From: Nitrospirae bacterium CG2_30_53_67
GTDB taxonomy: Bacteria > CG2-30-53-67
Assembly (NCBI GenBank): GCA_001873285.1
Contig: MNYV01000174.1
Span: 1-10,358, forward strand
Direction of reading: 5' to 3'
Length of the DNA: 10,358 bases
Part shown: piece by piece, positions 1 to 6,869 of the stretch
Layout of the letters: each line of letters starts with the position of its first letter
Numbering within the stretch: position 1 is the stretch's first letter
Notes under the pieces: generated by a model
What the model saw: only the letters and a program-made list of their open reading frames with translations
Told to the model about the DNA's origin: nothing
Database searches by the model: none
Program-made: the position numbers and the translations under genes

Positions 1-1308
1 CTCATCGAGCGTCAGGGGGAGGTGCAGGAAAAGCTCGATGCGCTGAATGCCTGGGATCTGGACTCACGGCTGGAGATGGCCATGGATGCCCTGCGCTGTC
101 CGGCGGGCGACACGCCGGTCAAGGTCCTCTCCGGCGGAGAGAAGCGCCGCGTGGCGCTCTGCCGGCTCCTCCTTCAGAATCCGGACATCCTGCTCCTTGA
201 CGAGCCGACCAACCATCTGGACGCCGAGTCCGTGGCCTGGCTGGAGCGCCATCTGAAGAGCTATGCCGGGACCATCATCGCCGTGACCCATGACCGTTAT
301 TTTCTGGACAACGTGGCCGGGTGGATCCTGGAGCTGGACCGCGGCCAGGGGATTCCGTGGCACGGAAACTATTCCTCCTGGCTGGGGCAGAAACAGGAAA
401 AGCTCAAGCGCGAGGAGAAGAGCGAAAGCGAACGGCAGAAGACCCTGCAGCGGGAACTGGAGTGGATCCGGATGTCGCCGAAAGGACGCCATGCCAAATC
501 AAAGGCGCGCATCCATTCCTATGAATCCCTGCTGACCCAGGACAGCGAAAAACGGGCAAAGGACCTGGAGATCTATATCCCGCCGGGCCCTCGGCTGGGA
601 AGGACGGTCATCGAGGCCGAAAACGTGAGCAAGACCTACGGCGACAGAATCCTGATGGAAGCCCTTTCTTTCTCACTTCCGCCCGGCGGTATCGTGGGGA
701 TCATCGGCCCGAACGGAGCCGGGAAGACCACCCTGTTCCGGATGATCACCGGCCAGGAAACGCCCGATACCGGCACGATCAGGATCGGGGAGACGGTCAA
801 GCCGGCCTATGTGGACCAGAGCCGGGATGTTCTCGATCCGGAGAAGACCATCTGGGAGGTGATCTCCGAAGGCGAAGAGGTGATCCAGCTCGGGAAGAGG
901 GAGGTCAACTCACGCGCCTATGTGGCGCGGTTTAATTTCTCCGGCGCCGACCAGCAGAAAAAGGTCGGCATACTCTCCGGAGGCGAGAGGAACCGGGTCC
1001 ACCTGGCACGGATCCTGAAACAAGAGGCCAATGTGCTCCTTCTCGACGAGCCGACCAATGACCTGGATGTGAACACCATGCGCGCCCTGGAGGAGGCGCT
1101 GGAGAACTTTGCGGGATGCGCCGTGGTCATCAGCCACGACCGGTGGTTCCTGGACCGGATCGCCACCCATATCCTCGCCTTCGAGGGGGAGAGCCGCGTG
1201 GTCTGGTTCGACGGGAATTATTCAGAGTACGAGGCGGACAGAAGGGCCCGGCTCGGCGGCGCCGCGGACCAGCCGCACCGGATCAAATACCGGCAGTTGA
1301 CAAGATGA
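1..1308 (+). CDS. ettA: Energy-dependent translational throttle protein EttA (ABC-F ATPase), 5' end missing
   Basis: ABC-F proteins are soluble twin-ATPase proteins that bind the ribosomal E site. EttA gates the first steps of elongation according to the ATP/ADP ratio. The open frame enters from base 1 without a start, so the GTG at 22 is internal. Visible are the first ATPase signature LSGGE (127-141) with Walker [12 protein letters not shown], the phrase [22 protein letters not shown], the linker rich in charged residues, then a full second ATPase: Walker A GPNGAGKT (about 706-729), a second LSGGE (about 979-993), [11 protein letters not shown], and [15 protein letters not shown]. The closing IKYRQLTR resembles the family end (IKYKRI). 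About 120 N-terminal residues, with the first Walker A, lie outside the window; 435 residues are seen against roughly 555 in the family. Assignment to EttA rather than Uup is from recalled similarity along the whole length. It converges on the next gene with 40 bp between stops. Confidence 0.93.
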   Translation, partial: LIERQGEVQEKLDALNAWDLDSRLEMAMDALRCPAGDTPVKVLSGGEKRRVALCRLLLQNPDILLLDEPTNHLDAESVAWLERHLKSYAGTIIAVTHDRYFLDNVAGWILELDRGQGIPWHGNYSSWLGQKQEKLKREEKSESERQKTLQRELEWIRMSPKGRHAKSKARIHSYESLLTQDSEKRAKDLEIYIPPGPRLGRTVIEAENVSKTYGDRILMEALSFSLPPGGIVGIIGPNGAGKTTLFRMITGQETPDTGTIRIGETVKPAYVDQSRDVLDPEKTIWEVISEGEEVIQLGKREVNSRAYVARFNFSGADQQKKVGILSGGERNRVHLARILKQEANVLLLDEPTNDLDVNTMRALEEALENFAGCAVVISHDRWFLDRIATHILAFEGESRVVWFDGNYSEYEADRRARLGGAADQPHRIKYRQLTR

Positions 1309-1348
1309 CGGGTCGCCTGTGCCTTGGCTGATCCCGCAAAACCCCGGA

Positions 1349-2380
1349 TCATCCGTTATTGACGACGTCAATGAGACTTCGCAGCCGGCTGAAGTCTTTC
1401 CGGTTGAAATCAACAACCAGCCTCGGCAGATGGGCGATCTCAGGCTCATCGGCCTCTGCCGGAAGAGGCCCGGAGAGGGAGAGGCCGCCCCGGGGTGACA
1501 GGATATCGGAAAAGCGCCCCTTGAGTTCCATGACCCTCGACGGGTCAATGGCGGAACTCAGACGAATCACCAGTTTCTCTCCAACGAACCTCATGCTGTG
1601 ATAGCGTCGGTAGAAGTGATCAATCTTTGCCAGCGCATCATCCGCCGACTCCACCCGTTCGAAGAGATCAAAGTCCGTGCCGCTGATATAACCGTGGGCC
1701 AGAAGCTCCTTCTTGAAGAATTTGAGCCACTGCGACCAGTAGGAGCCGCCCGGTTCATCCACCAGGATGAGCGGCATGGGATCCCGTTTCCCGGTCTGCA
1801 GGAGCGTGAGGGTCTCCATGGCCTCATCGAGCGTGCCGAACCCGCCAGGGAAAAGGACGATGGCATTCGCTTCCTTAATAAAGGCCACCTTCCGGTTGAA
1901 AAAATATTTATACATAATATAACGGGGGTTCCCCTGAAGGACATAGTTGGGCTTTTGTTCAAAAGGAAGGCGGATGTTGACCCCGAAGGAGTTTTCCGGT
2001 CCGGCGCCTTCGTTCACAGCCTGCATGATCCCCGGACCGCCGCCGGTGATCACCATGTAACCGGACTGAACCAATTTTTTTCCGAAAAGACGGGCCATCT
2101 CGTATATGGGCTCATCAGACTTGGTCCTGGCCGAGCCGAAGACGGTTATTTTTTTCACGTGCCGGTAAGGGCTGAAGACCTTGACCGTAAAACGCATCTC
2201 CTTCAAGGTGCTGTTCATGAATTTCAGGTCGGCCTTGTTCACGTCCTCCTGCCCGGCCTTCAGTGCCGCCAGGATCATCTCCCGGACGATTTCCGGGTGA
2301 TAGATCCCCCCGATCCGTTTGATCAACTGGTCGATGGCCTCGTCTGCAGGACCGTTGGTTCTGGTAAAGTGCAGTTCCAT
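1349..2380 (-). CDS. LOG-family Rossmann-fold nucleotide 5'-monophosphate phosphoribohydrolase, long form
   Basis: Members of the LOG/TIGR00730 family cleave the N-glycosidic bond of nucleoside monophosphates (cytokinin riboside phosphates in plants, general nucleotides in bacterial PpnN). The two hallmark motifs are present in the 343-residue product: GGGPGIMQA (residues 113-121) and PGGFGTLDE (178-186), separated by a typical core. The core is flanked by about 75 extra residues at the N-terminus and about 80 at the C-terminus, so it is longer than the common 180-250 residue form. The start is secure: ATG at 2380 is preceded by AGGAGGG about 8 nt upstream. A weak promoter-like pair lies upstream on the same strand, TTGCTT (2481-2486) and TAGAAT (2457-2462), 18 nt apart. 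It is monocistronic by layout, divergent from the HNH gene. The exact substrate cannot be read from the sequence. Confidence 0.9.
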   Translation of the reverse strand: MELHFTRTNGPADEAIDQLIKRIGGIYHPEIVREMILAALKAGQEDVNKADLKFMNSTLKEMRFTVKVFSPYRHVKKITVFGSARTKSDEPIYEMARLFGKKLVQSGYMVITGGGPGIMQAVNEGAGPENSFGVNIRLPFEQKPNYVLQGNPRYIMYKYFFNRKVAFIKEANAIVLFPGGFGTLDEAMETLTLLQTGKRDPMPLILVDEPGGSYWSQWLKFFKKELLAHGYISGTDFDLFERVESADDALAKIDHFYRRYHSMRFVGEKLVIRLSSAIDPSRVMELKGRFSDILSPRGGLSLSGPLPAEADEPEIAHLPRLVVDFNRKDFSRLRSLIDVVNNG

Positions 2381-2534
2381 GTAATGATATCCCTCCTATA
2401 TCTTATCCCGGACGTCCTTGCGTCTCAGGGTTAAAGATCGTTTAGAGTTTATTTGAATTCTAATCAATTTACCATGGAATAAGCAAGCTTAAAACATATT
2501 GCATCTTTTCCGTTTTTCTTGTATCTTAACCGGC

Positions 2535-2876
2535 ATGAGTATAAGAAAGAGCCTTTACAGCGTCCGCAAGAAACTGCGGCCCGTAAAAAAAGAAAGCGGG
2601 AAATCCGTTGACGAGATCGTCCGGGAACTGAAAAAAATGCGCCCTGAAAGTGAAGGCTACAGAGAGCGTTCGCTTAAGATTCACGGGCTCATCTGCGCCA
2701 AATGCGCAAGGGAGTTTGAATACAAAGACAGACATCTCCTGACCGTACACCATAAGGATGGAAATCACATGAACAACCCGTCTGACGGGTCCAACTGGGA
2801 GAACCTGTGCATTTACTGCCATGATGATGAGCACAGCCGGGGACGTCTGGGGAGCTATCTGAGCGATCAGGAATAG
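2535..2876 (+). CDS. YajD-like HNH-domain protein
   Basis: This is a 113-residue product with a basic, coiled N-terminus and an HNH/zinc-finger module. In order come CAKC, a short spacer with REFEYKDRHLLTVHHKDGNH, then NNPSDGSNWENLCIYCHDDEHS. The two CxxC pairs would bind a structural zinc, and the HH pair plus the later N and H form the HNH metal site. The pattern matches the small stand-alone E. coli YajD type, whose cellular role is not established, rather than restriction or homing nucleases. ATG at 2535 is preferred. An in-frame TTG at 2499 would add 12 residues, but neither start has a clear Shine-Dalgarno sequence. A weak TTGCAT (2499-2504), 17 nt, TATCTT (2522-2527) pair would place transcription start almost on the ATG, so a leaderless mRNA is possible. 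It is transcribed divergently from the LOG gene, with 154 bp between starts. Confidence 0.82.
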   Translation: MSIRKSLYSVRKKLRPVKKESGKSVDEIVRELKKMRPESEGYRERSLKIHGLICAKCAREFEYKDRHLLTVHHKDGNHMNNPSDGSNWENLCIYCHDDEHSRGRLGSYLSDQE

Positions 2877-2903
2877 ATCAAGAGATCTTTCAACCGTTAA
2901 GTA

Positions 2904-3092
2904 AGTGGTCCTGTTCGTAAATATGGTAACGTACCGAGAGGGTCGTAGGGCGGTCTCATCAAGGCGCGCGACTGAGGCGTACCCACTGTGGTACACCGCA
3001 AGGAGTGCAACGCCGAGGAGATCGCCCTACGGCACCTGTCTGCAATGGCACAGGCAGGCTCGAATGCGATCGTATTTACGAATAGGGCCACT
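2904..3092 (+). repeat. 189-nt imperfect palindromic element able to fold as a multi-helix RNA
   Basis: The outer arms 2904-2927 and 3069-3092 form 24 consecutive pairs when read as plus-strand RNA: 20 Watson-Crick and 4 G-U, no mismatch. A second helix pairs 2942-2966 with 3011-3033 (two G-U pairs, one A-G mismatch, a two-A bulge). A capping hairpin has stem 2979-2983/2990-2994. A side hairpin pairs 3035-3042 with 3051-3058 (8 bp, one G-U), and a short 2935-2938/3059-3062 helix may link them. On the minus strand the G-U pairs would become A-C mismatches, so the fold favours plus-strand RNA. The element ends at 3092 and the ribosome binding site AAGGAGG of the lipoprotein gene starts at 3093. 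It could be a mobile palindromic repeat (MITE-like), a cis-acting leader, or both. I do not recognise it as a named riboswitch. Confidence 0.7.
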
Positions 3093-3099
3093 AAGGAGG
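3093..3099 (+). promoter_or_regulatory. Ribosome binding site of the BamE-like lipoprotein gene
   Basis: AAGGAGG lies 5 nt before the ATG at 3105 and directly after the right arm of the palindromic element. It fixes the start and argues against a longer reading frame running back into the repeat. Confidence 0.8.
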
Positions 3100-3104
3100 A
3101 AACC

Positions 3105-3443
3105 ATGATCAAGAATAGAAAGCCGGCTGTCTTTGCAATCCTCATCGTTTTGCTTTTGTCCATCACCGCCGCCGGGTGCCTCACGGTCGGCCATGAATTT
3201 CGTGTCGACGCCGTATCCAGGATCCGCATCGGCGAGACCACCCGCCTGCAAATCGGCGATATCTTCGGGCCGCCGTGGCGTACGGGCATAGAAGACGGGA
3301 AAACAACATGGACCTACGCCCATTACCGTTACTCCATGCTCGGAGAATCCATGACCAGGGACCTGGTCATCCGCTTTGATGATCATGGTGTCGTGACCTC
3401 TTATACCTTCAACTCATCTTATCCGGAAGACCAGAGGCGGTAA
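3105..3443 (+). CDS. Small BamE/SmpA-OmlA-like outer-membrane lipoprotein
   Basis: The product has 112 residues. A basic start (MIKNRK) is followed by a hydrophobic stretch (residues 8-20) and a lipobox-like TAAGC with the lipidation cysteine at residue 25, so a lipoprotein is predicted. The mature part has the SmpA/OmlA pattern: an I-R-I-G-E-T start, about ten residues to IFGPPWRTGIEDGKTTWTY, then beta strands ending in a charged tail. BamE proteins of this fold assist the Bam complex in outer-membrane protein insertion, but many small lipoproteins share the domain without that role, and no bam genes are nearby. The start is chosen from the AAGGAGG 5 nt upstream; a GTG at 2988 would read through the palindromic element and is rejected. 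The last 25 bp overlap the 3' end of the convergent DUF523 gene. Confidence 0.78.
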   Translation: MIKNRKPAVFAILIVLLLSITAAGCLTVGHEFRVDAVSRIRIGETTRLQIGDIFGPPWRTGIEDGKTTWTYAHYRYSMLGESMTRDLVIRFDDHGVVTSYTFNSSYPEDQRR

Positions 3444-3925
3444 ATAAAGTTCCCCCGCAAAAGAGGGTCCTTAAGACCCTCTTCATCTTCCACGGGAAGG
3501 GACGGGAAATGTTCCATGAAGGCTCGGGCGAAGAGGCCGGCCCCCGCAGTTTGGACCGTTCCGGACGCAGACTCTATGCTCACGTCACGCACCCCGCAGC
3601 TCGGCGATCTGCATTTGAAGATAAAACCGCAAAGTTTCTCCAGTTCAAGTTCCGGAAGTTTTTTCTTTGCCCATTGCAGGATCCGGCTTGTGTGGTCAAC
3701 CCCGGTCACCAGGGTCACAAGTCGAGGCGTCTCAGGGCCGGGAACTAAATGCATCGGCTCCCTGGGCACAGGAAGCCCGCATTCCACCTCCGGGCATACG
3801 GGGACCCAGTCAACAAACCCTTCCAGATTCTCTTTCAAAGAGGGATTCAGCCGGTGCCCGCCGTCATAACGGACCTTCTCACCCAGGAGGCAGGCGCTTA
3901 CCCCTATCTTGATCCGATCTTTCAT
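3419..3925 (-). CDS. DUF523 family protein
   Basis: This is a 168-residue protein of the DUF523 (YbbK) family, function not established. Family marks are the N-terminal IGVSACLLGEKVRYDGGH, the phrase PVCPEVECGLPVPREPM, and CGFIFKCRSPSCG in the middle. The conserved cysteines suggest metal or thiol chemistry, but that is inference. Length is slightly above the usual 150-160 residues. The start ATG at 3925 has only a weak AAGG about 11 nt upstream. The gene lies 71 bp downstream of the CbiA-like gene on the same strand, so co-transcription is possible. Its 3' end overlaps the convergent lipoprotein gene by 25 bp. Confidence 0.85.
   Translation of the reverse strand: MKDRIKIGVSACLLGEKVRYDGGHRLNPSLKENLEGFVDWVPVCPEVECGLPVPREPMHLVPGPETPRLVTLVTGVDHTSRILQWAKKKLPELELEKLCGFIFKCRSPSCGVRDVSIESASGTVQTAGAGLFARAFMEHFPSLPVEDEEGLKDPLLRGNFIYRLWSSG
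3461..3483 (+). terminator. Hairpin just after the lipoprotein gene, possible terminator
   Basis: A perfect 9-bp stem AAGAGGGTC / GACCCTCTT with a 5-nt loop lies 17 bp after the stop at 3443. It lies inside the coding region of the opposing DUF523 gene and lacks a strong T-run, so activity as an intrinsic terminator is uncertain. Confidence 0.35.
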
Positions 3926-3996
3926 GAGTCATGCAACCTTGATGGGCGATGATCCTGTCAGTATAGGGCATAAATCAGAACCCTTCAGAATCCGCT

Positions 3997-5379
3997 TCAC
4001 CCGCTGATCCTGAAGCGGACCTCCCGTACAAACGAGACAAAGCGCCCGGCCCACTCCGGAGCGCCCGCATGGTGAAGATGGGCATAGGAGGCCAGGACGT
4101 TTTTGTAGAGGATGCCGTCATGTTCCCCGTCTATTCCCTGTCCTCGGGCCAGCCGGTAGGCGAAGTCCGCCTTCCCCAGGTTCGCCGCCCGTGAATGGTG
4201 AAATTCATGCGCCCGGACCTCGGTCTCTCCCGGAGACCATGGCCCTTTCCCCGTAGGCTTAAGGATCACATAGCCGTGCCCCATGGGACGGGGGAGCATC
4301 TCGATGTCACAGGGGAGCGCGCCCACCATGGACCGTGTCCGGCTGCGAAAGGATATGGAACGAGACAGGTACATCAGCCCCCCGCATTCGGCATAGACCG
4401 GCATCCCTTGTTCGATGGCAGACCGGATCTCGGCACGGAGAGTGACGTTCTTCTCCAGCGCATCCATAAAGATCTCCGGGAATCCGCCGCCGATATAAAG
4501 GCCGCCGACCTCCGGCAGGTGCGGATCTCTCAACGTATTGAATGGGACCAGCTCGGCGCCAGCCATGCTTAGAGCCTGCAGGTTCTCCGGGTAATAAAAG
4601 GTAAAGGCGGGATCCGAAGCCAGCCCGAGCCTGACATCCGGAACCGGAAAAGAAACAAGATCCTCAGGTTGCACGGGCATCATGGGAGCCGAACCGGCCA
4701 GTTCCAGGATCCGGTCGAGGTTGAGGTATTCGTTCACGGCATGGGCGATTCTTTCGATGACCGGGTGCAGTCCGGCATCCTCCTTGAGCGGGGTGAGCCC
4801 CAAGTGACGCTCTTCAATGAAAAGCTCTTTTTTGTCCGGAACGGCCCCGACCACCTCCATGCCGCAATAGTAGTCGAGAGCTTCCCTCAGTTTCTTCTCA
4901 TGCCGAGATCCCCGGACTCGGTTCAGGATCACCGATGCGATGTGGGTCTCCGGCTCGAATTTCTGGTGTCCGAGGATCAGGGGGGCCACCCCACGGGTCA
5001 TCCGGAGGGTATTGACCACAAGGATTGAAGGAGCCTTGAGAAGCCTCGCAAGGGCGGCGGTGCTGTCCGTACCCTTGAGATCAAGCCCGTCGTAAAACCC
5101 CATGTTCCCTTCGATCACGGAGAGATCCGAACCCCGGCTCGCCGCTGCAAACGTCTCGAGGATGTTCCGTTCCCCCATCATAAAGAAATCGAGGTTCCGG
5201 CATTCCCGTCCTGAGGCCGCGGTCAGCCACATGGGATCAATGAAATCCGGCCCCTTCTTGAAAGGCTGGACAGAAAGCCCTGAATCCTTGAACGCTGCGC
5301 AAAGACCGAGGCTGATGGTCGATTTCCCGGAACTCCGGTGCGGGGCGGAGATCACAATACGGGGTCTTGCCTGTTCCAT
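3997..5379 (-). CDS. CbiA/CobB-type a,c-diamide synthase (cobyrinate or siroheme amidase)
   Basis: The enzyme family uses glutamine and ATP to amidate the a and c acetate side chains of a tetrapyrrole. The 460-residue product has both expected domains. An N-terminal ATP domain has P-loop SAPHRSSGKST (11-21), KKGPDFIDPMW (41-51), CRNLDFFMMG (60-69) and EGNMGFYDGL (90-99). A C-terminal class I glutamine amidotransferase-like domain has GGGFPEIF (297-304), nucleophile Cys332 in YAECGGLMYL, HEFHHS (391-396) and SYAHLHH (431-437). The start ATG at 5379 follows GGAG about 7 nt upstream. No other cobalamin gene is in the window. In sulfur-metabolising bacteria a close relative, DsrN, is thought to amidate siroheme, and that is an equally open reading here. 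The stop codon sits in an 8-bp inverted repeat (3992-3999/4011-4018) without a T-run. Confidence 0.9.
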   Translation of the reverse strand: MEQARPRIVISAPHRSSGKSTISLGLCAAFKDSGLSVQPFKKGPDFIDPMWLTAASGRECRNLDFFMMGERNILETFAAASRGSDLSVIEGNMGFYDGLDLKGTDSTAALARLLKAPSILVVNTLRMTRGVAPLILGHQKFEPETHIASVILNRVRGSRHEKKLREALDYYCGMEVVGAVPDKKELFIEERHLGLTPLKEDAGLHPVIERIAHAVNEYLNLDRILELAGSAPMMPVQPEDLVSFPVPDVRLGLASDPAFTFYYPENLQALSMAGAELVPFNTLRDPHLPEVGGLYIGGGFPEIFMDALEKNVTLRAEIRSAIEQGMPVYAECGGLMYLSRSISFRSRTRSMVGALPCDIEMLPRPMGHGYVILKPTGKGPWSPGETEVRAHEFHHSRAANLGKADFAYRLARGQGIDGEHDGILYKNVLASYAHLHHAGAPEWAGRFVSFVREVRFRISG

Positions 5380-5510
5380 GAAGGCTCCACGAATCCCAAG
5401 GAAGAATTTTCATCGATATATTAAGGTTCTCATAGATACGACATCATATCGAAAATCCCTCCCCCGATAAACCTATTCGAGGGCAGGCTCTAACCTCCCT
5501 TTTCTAAAGG

Positions 5511-5540
5511 CTTGCCCCCTCTTATTTAAGAGGGGGCAAG
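5511..5540. repeat. 13-bp perfect hairpin of a dispersed intergenic repeat type
   Basis: 5511-5523 (CTTGCCCCCTCTT) pairs perfectly with 5528-5540 around a 4-nt loop ATTT. C-rich/G-rich hairpins of this kind occur as dispersed repeats in many environmental bacterial genomes (recalled pattern, not checked). No T-run follows on either strand, so it is not a typical terminator, though it could act as a transcription barrier between the minus-strand and plus-strand genes. Confidence 0.6.
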
Positions 5541-5595
5541 GGGGAGTTATCCCTCTGAGGGGCAAGGGGGAGTTATCCCTCTGAGGGGCAAGGGG
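5534..5595. repeat. Tandem repeat, 26-bp unit, two exact copies plus a 10-bp partial
   Basis: Copies occupy 5534-5559 and 5560-5585 with no difference between them. A third begins at 5586 and diverges after GGGCAAGGGG. The first copy shares its start with the right arm of the adjacent hairpin, so the array seems to have grown from the hairpin arm by slippage or recombination. Confidence 0.85.
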
Positions 5596-5702
5596 AGATT
5601 TTATGAACCATGTCTATTCTATTTCGATACTATTAATAACTGCCGATTTCACGAGACATGGTACCTTTCCAAAGGCGTAAAAATCAAGCGAATAAAAAAT
5701 TC

Positions 5703-5732
5703 TTGACCAACGGCCATTCCATATCGGATAAT
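5703..5732 (+). promoter_or_regulatory. Sigma-70-like promoter before the small ORF
   Basis: TTGACC (5703-5708) and GATAAT (5727-5732) each match five of six consensus bases with an 18-nt spacer, in an AT-rich setting. Transcription would start near 5740, about 20 nt before the ATG at 5760. Confidence 0.5.
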
Positions 5733-5759
5733 AAAATTAATCATCCAATGGATTTTATA

Positions 5760-5921
5760 ATGAAATGCGTCATCAGGTACCAACCCATCCTTCGGAAGAC
5801 CAGCCCCGAAGACGCGGCCGCGCTCAAGGCCGCCTATCTCGCCGGGGACGGCCTCTGCCCTGCCTGCAAAAGAGAGGGGTTTTCCGTGCCCATTGAAGAG
5901 CGGTTCGGAGAGACCCCTTGA
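5760..5921 (+). CDS. Small hypothetical protein with CPAC motif, frame continues past an in-frame TGA
   Basis: This is a 53-residue frame starting MKCVIRYQPILRK. It contains a short alanine-rich helix-like region (residues 18-28) and one CxxC pair (CPAC, residues 33-36) that could form half of a zinc site. I do not recognise it. A sigma-70-like promoter lies just upstream, but the ribosome binding site is weak (GGA, 7 nt before the ATG). After the TGA at 5919-5921 the same frame stays open for 19 codons (EGDGTYAVCAGLKHAAHLD) to a TAG at 5979-5981. This continuation is protein-like and adds another cysteine. The TGA may be a true stop, a nonsense mutation from TGG (a decaying gene), or less likely a recoded codon. 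A longer frame from 5658 exists, but it runs through the promoter and is rejected. Confidence 0.35.
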   Translation: MKCVIRYQPILRKTSPEDAAALKAAYLAGDGLCPACKREGFSVPIEERFGETP

Positions 5922-6017
5922 GAAGGCGACGGAACCTACGCCGTGTGCGCAGGACTTAAACATGCCGCCCATCTGGATTAGAAGAAAGCCTGCGCCGGAA
6001 TCCAAAGGCGGGCCGGA

Positions 6018-6869
6018 TCATTGACTGATGAATCGGATCAGCTTCTTTGCATCGTGCACAGCCCGTCCCCCTGCGTCATTGTTAAAATAACAGAAGACCC
6101 TCTTTCCGACACCGGCCCATTCACGGATCTTCTTTGCCTCCGACCTCAGCTCAGGTTCCGCATATCCGGAGGCATAGAGCTCCTGCGGCCCATGCCGGCG
6201 GATGTAGATGATCCCGGATCTGCGGGGGTCACGGACATTCAGATTCGGCCAGTCGGCAAGGCAGAGCGATGCACGGTATCGCCGGAGAAGACCCCCGACC
6301 TCGTCGCATACCCAGGTGGGATTGCGAAACTCGAAGACACAAACGGGGCGCCTCACGAGACTCTGCGATTTGAGGTACTTGAGCATGGACTCCAGACGTT
6401 CAATGTTCACCTTCCAGAACGGCGGGAGTTGAAACAGCAGGGGGCCGAGCTTTCTCCCCAATCCTGAGACGTTCTCCAGGAATGCCTTCATGGAGCTCTC
6501 CGGCTCGGAGAGCTTCTTCATGTGGGTGACAAACCGGCTCACCTTAACGGCAAATATAAATCCTTCGGGGACCGTATCCCTCCAATTTTCAAAGGTCTCT
6601 TTCTTGGGGAGGTGGTAAAATGAATTGTTGATCTCGACCGTTTGAAAGTGATCGGCGTAAAAGGCGAGCCATGCTCTTTGTCTGAGCTCAGGAGGATAAA
6701 AAACCCCGTCTCCCCAGTGAGGATAGTTCCAGCCCGAGGTCCCGATGAAGATATTCCCTGAAGTTCCGGCCGACCGCCCCTTCGTTGTCATTCCGAGGGA
6801 GCGGAGCGACCGAGGAATCTTTGCCTCTGACATGAGGAATACACCATCTTTAACCAACCACCAACTCAA
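6018..6869 (-). CDS. DUF72 (YecE-like) family protein
   Basis: The core starts at NIFIGTSGWNYPHWGDGVFYPPEL and carries the DUF72 marks: FQTVEINNSFYHLP, FIFAVKVSRFVTHMKKL, GPLLFQLPP, CVFEFRNPTW, YIRRHGP, and the C-terminal VFCYFNNDAGGRAVHDAKKL. These are TIM-barrel proteins of unproven function. The start is uncertain. The frame is open from TTG at 6869 (283 residues), with ATGs at 6833 and 6791 (257 residues), and none has a good Shine-Dalgarno sequence. Residues 17-27 of the long form (KIPRSLRSLGM) are encoded by a short dispersed repeat, and the ATG at 6791 lies inside it. Related proteins usually begin only a few residues before IGTSGW, so most of the N-terminal extension is probably not ancestral. 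A ribosome binding site followed by a separate 19-codon ORF lies just upstream. Confidence 0.85.
   Translation of the reverse strand: MSWWLVKDGVFLMSEAKIPRSLRSLGMTTKGRSAGTSGNIFIGTSGWNYPHWGDGVFYPPELRQRAWLAFYADHFQTVEINNSFYHLPKKETFENWRDTVPEGFIFAVKVSRFVTHMKKLSEPESSMKAFLENVSGLGRKLGPLLFQLPPFWKVNIERLESMLKYLKSQSLVRRPVCVFEFRNPTWVCDEVGGLLRRYRASLCLADWPNLNVRDPRRSGIIYIRRHGPQELYASGYAEPELRSEAKKIREWAGVGKRVFCYFNNDAGGRAVHDAKKLIRFISQ
6786..6822. repeat. Short dispersed repeat at the 5' end of the DUF72 gene
   Basis: The segment begins TGTCATTCCGAGGGAGCGGA and ends GACCGAGGAATCTTT. It is of a type I recall as scattered through many bacterial and metagenomic genomes. ATTCC and GGAAT at its ends form a short inverted repeat. 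Only one copy is in this window, so its repetitive nature rests on recall. Confidence 0.55.

Larger units (their letters stand above)
5380..5759. other. 380-bp intergenic region, no convincing gene
   Basis: Next to the CbiA-like gene is an AT-rich inverted repeat, ATTTTcatCGATAT (5406-5419) against ATATCGAAAAT (5446-5456), placed where a promoter or operator for that gene could lie. A G-rich hairpin and tandem repeat follow at 5511-5595. A 9-bp inverted repeat ACCATGTCT (5607-5615) / AGACATGGT (5654-5662) lies in an AT-rich stretch before the promoter at 5703. No open frame here has a ribosome binding site or recognisable content. Confidence 0.5.

Noticed and set aside
1330-1355. 6-bp inverted repeat TGATCC/GGATCA between the EttA and LOG genes as a shared terminator
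   Set aside because: Short stem with a mismatch above it and no T-run on either strand.
1598-2434. 278-residue plus-strand frame opposite the LOG gene
   Set aside because: It is the antisense shadow of a well-supported gene; the LOG motifs and ribosome binding site are on the other strand.
2988-3104. Longer lipoprotein start at GTG 2988
   Set aside because: It would read through half of the palindromic element and put about 39 residues before a complete lipoprotein signal; the ATG at 3105 has an ideal ribosome binding site.
3992-4018. 8-bp inverted repeat CCGCTTCA/TGAAGCGG around the CbiA-like stop as a terminator
   Set aside because: The stem includes the stop codon, the loop is 11 nt, and no T-run follows on the minus strand.
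5534-5595. CRISPR array
   Set aside because: The units are contiguous with no unique spacers between them and only two full copies.
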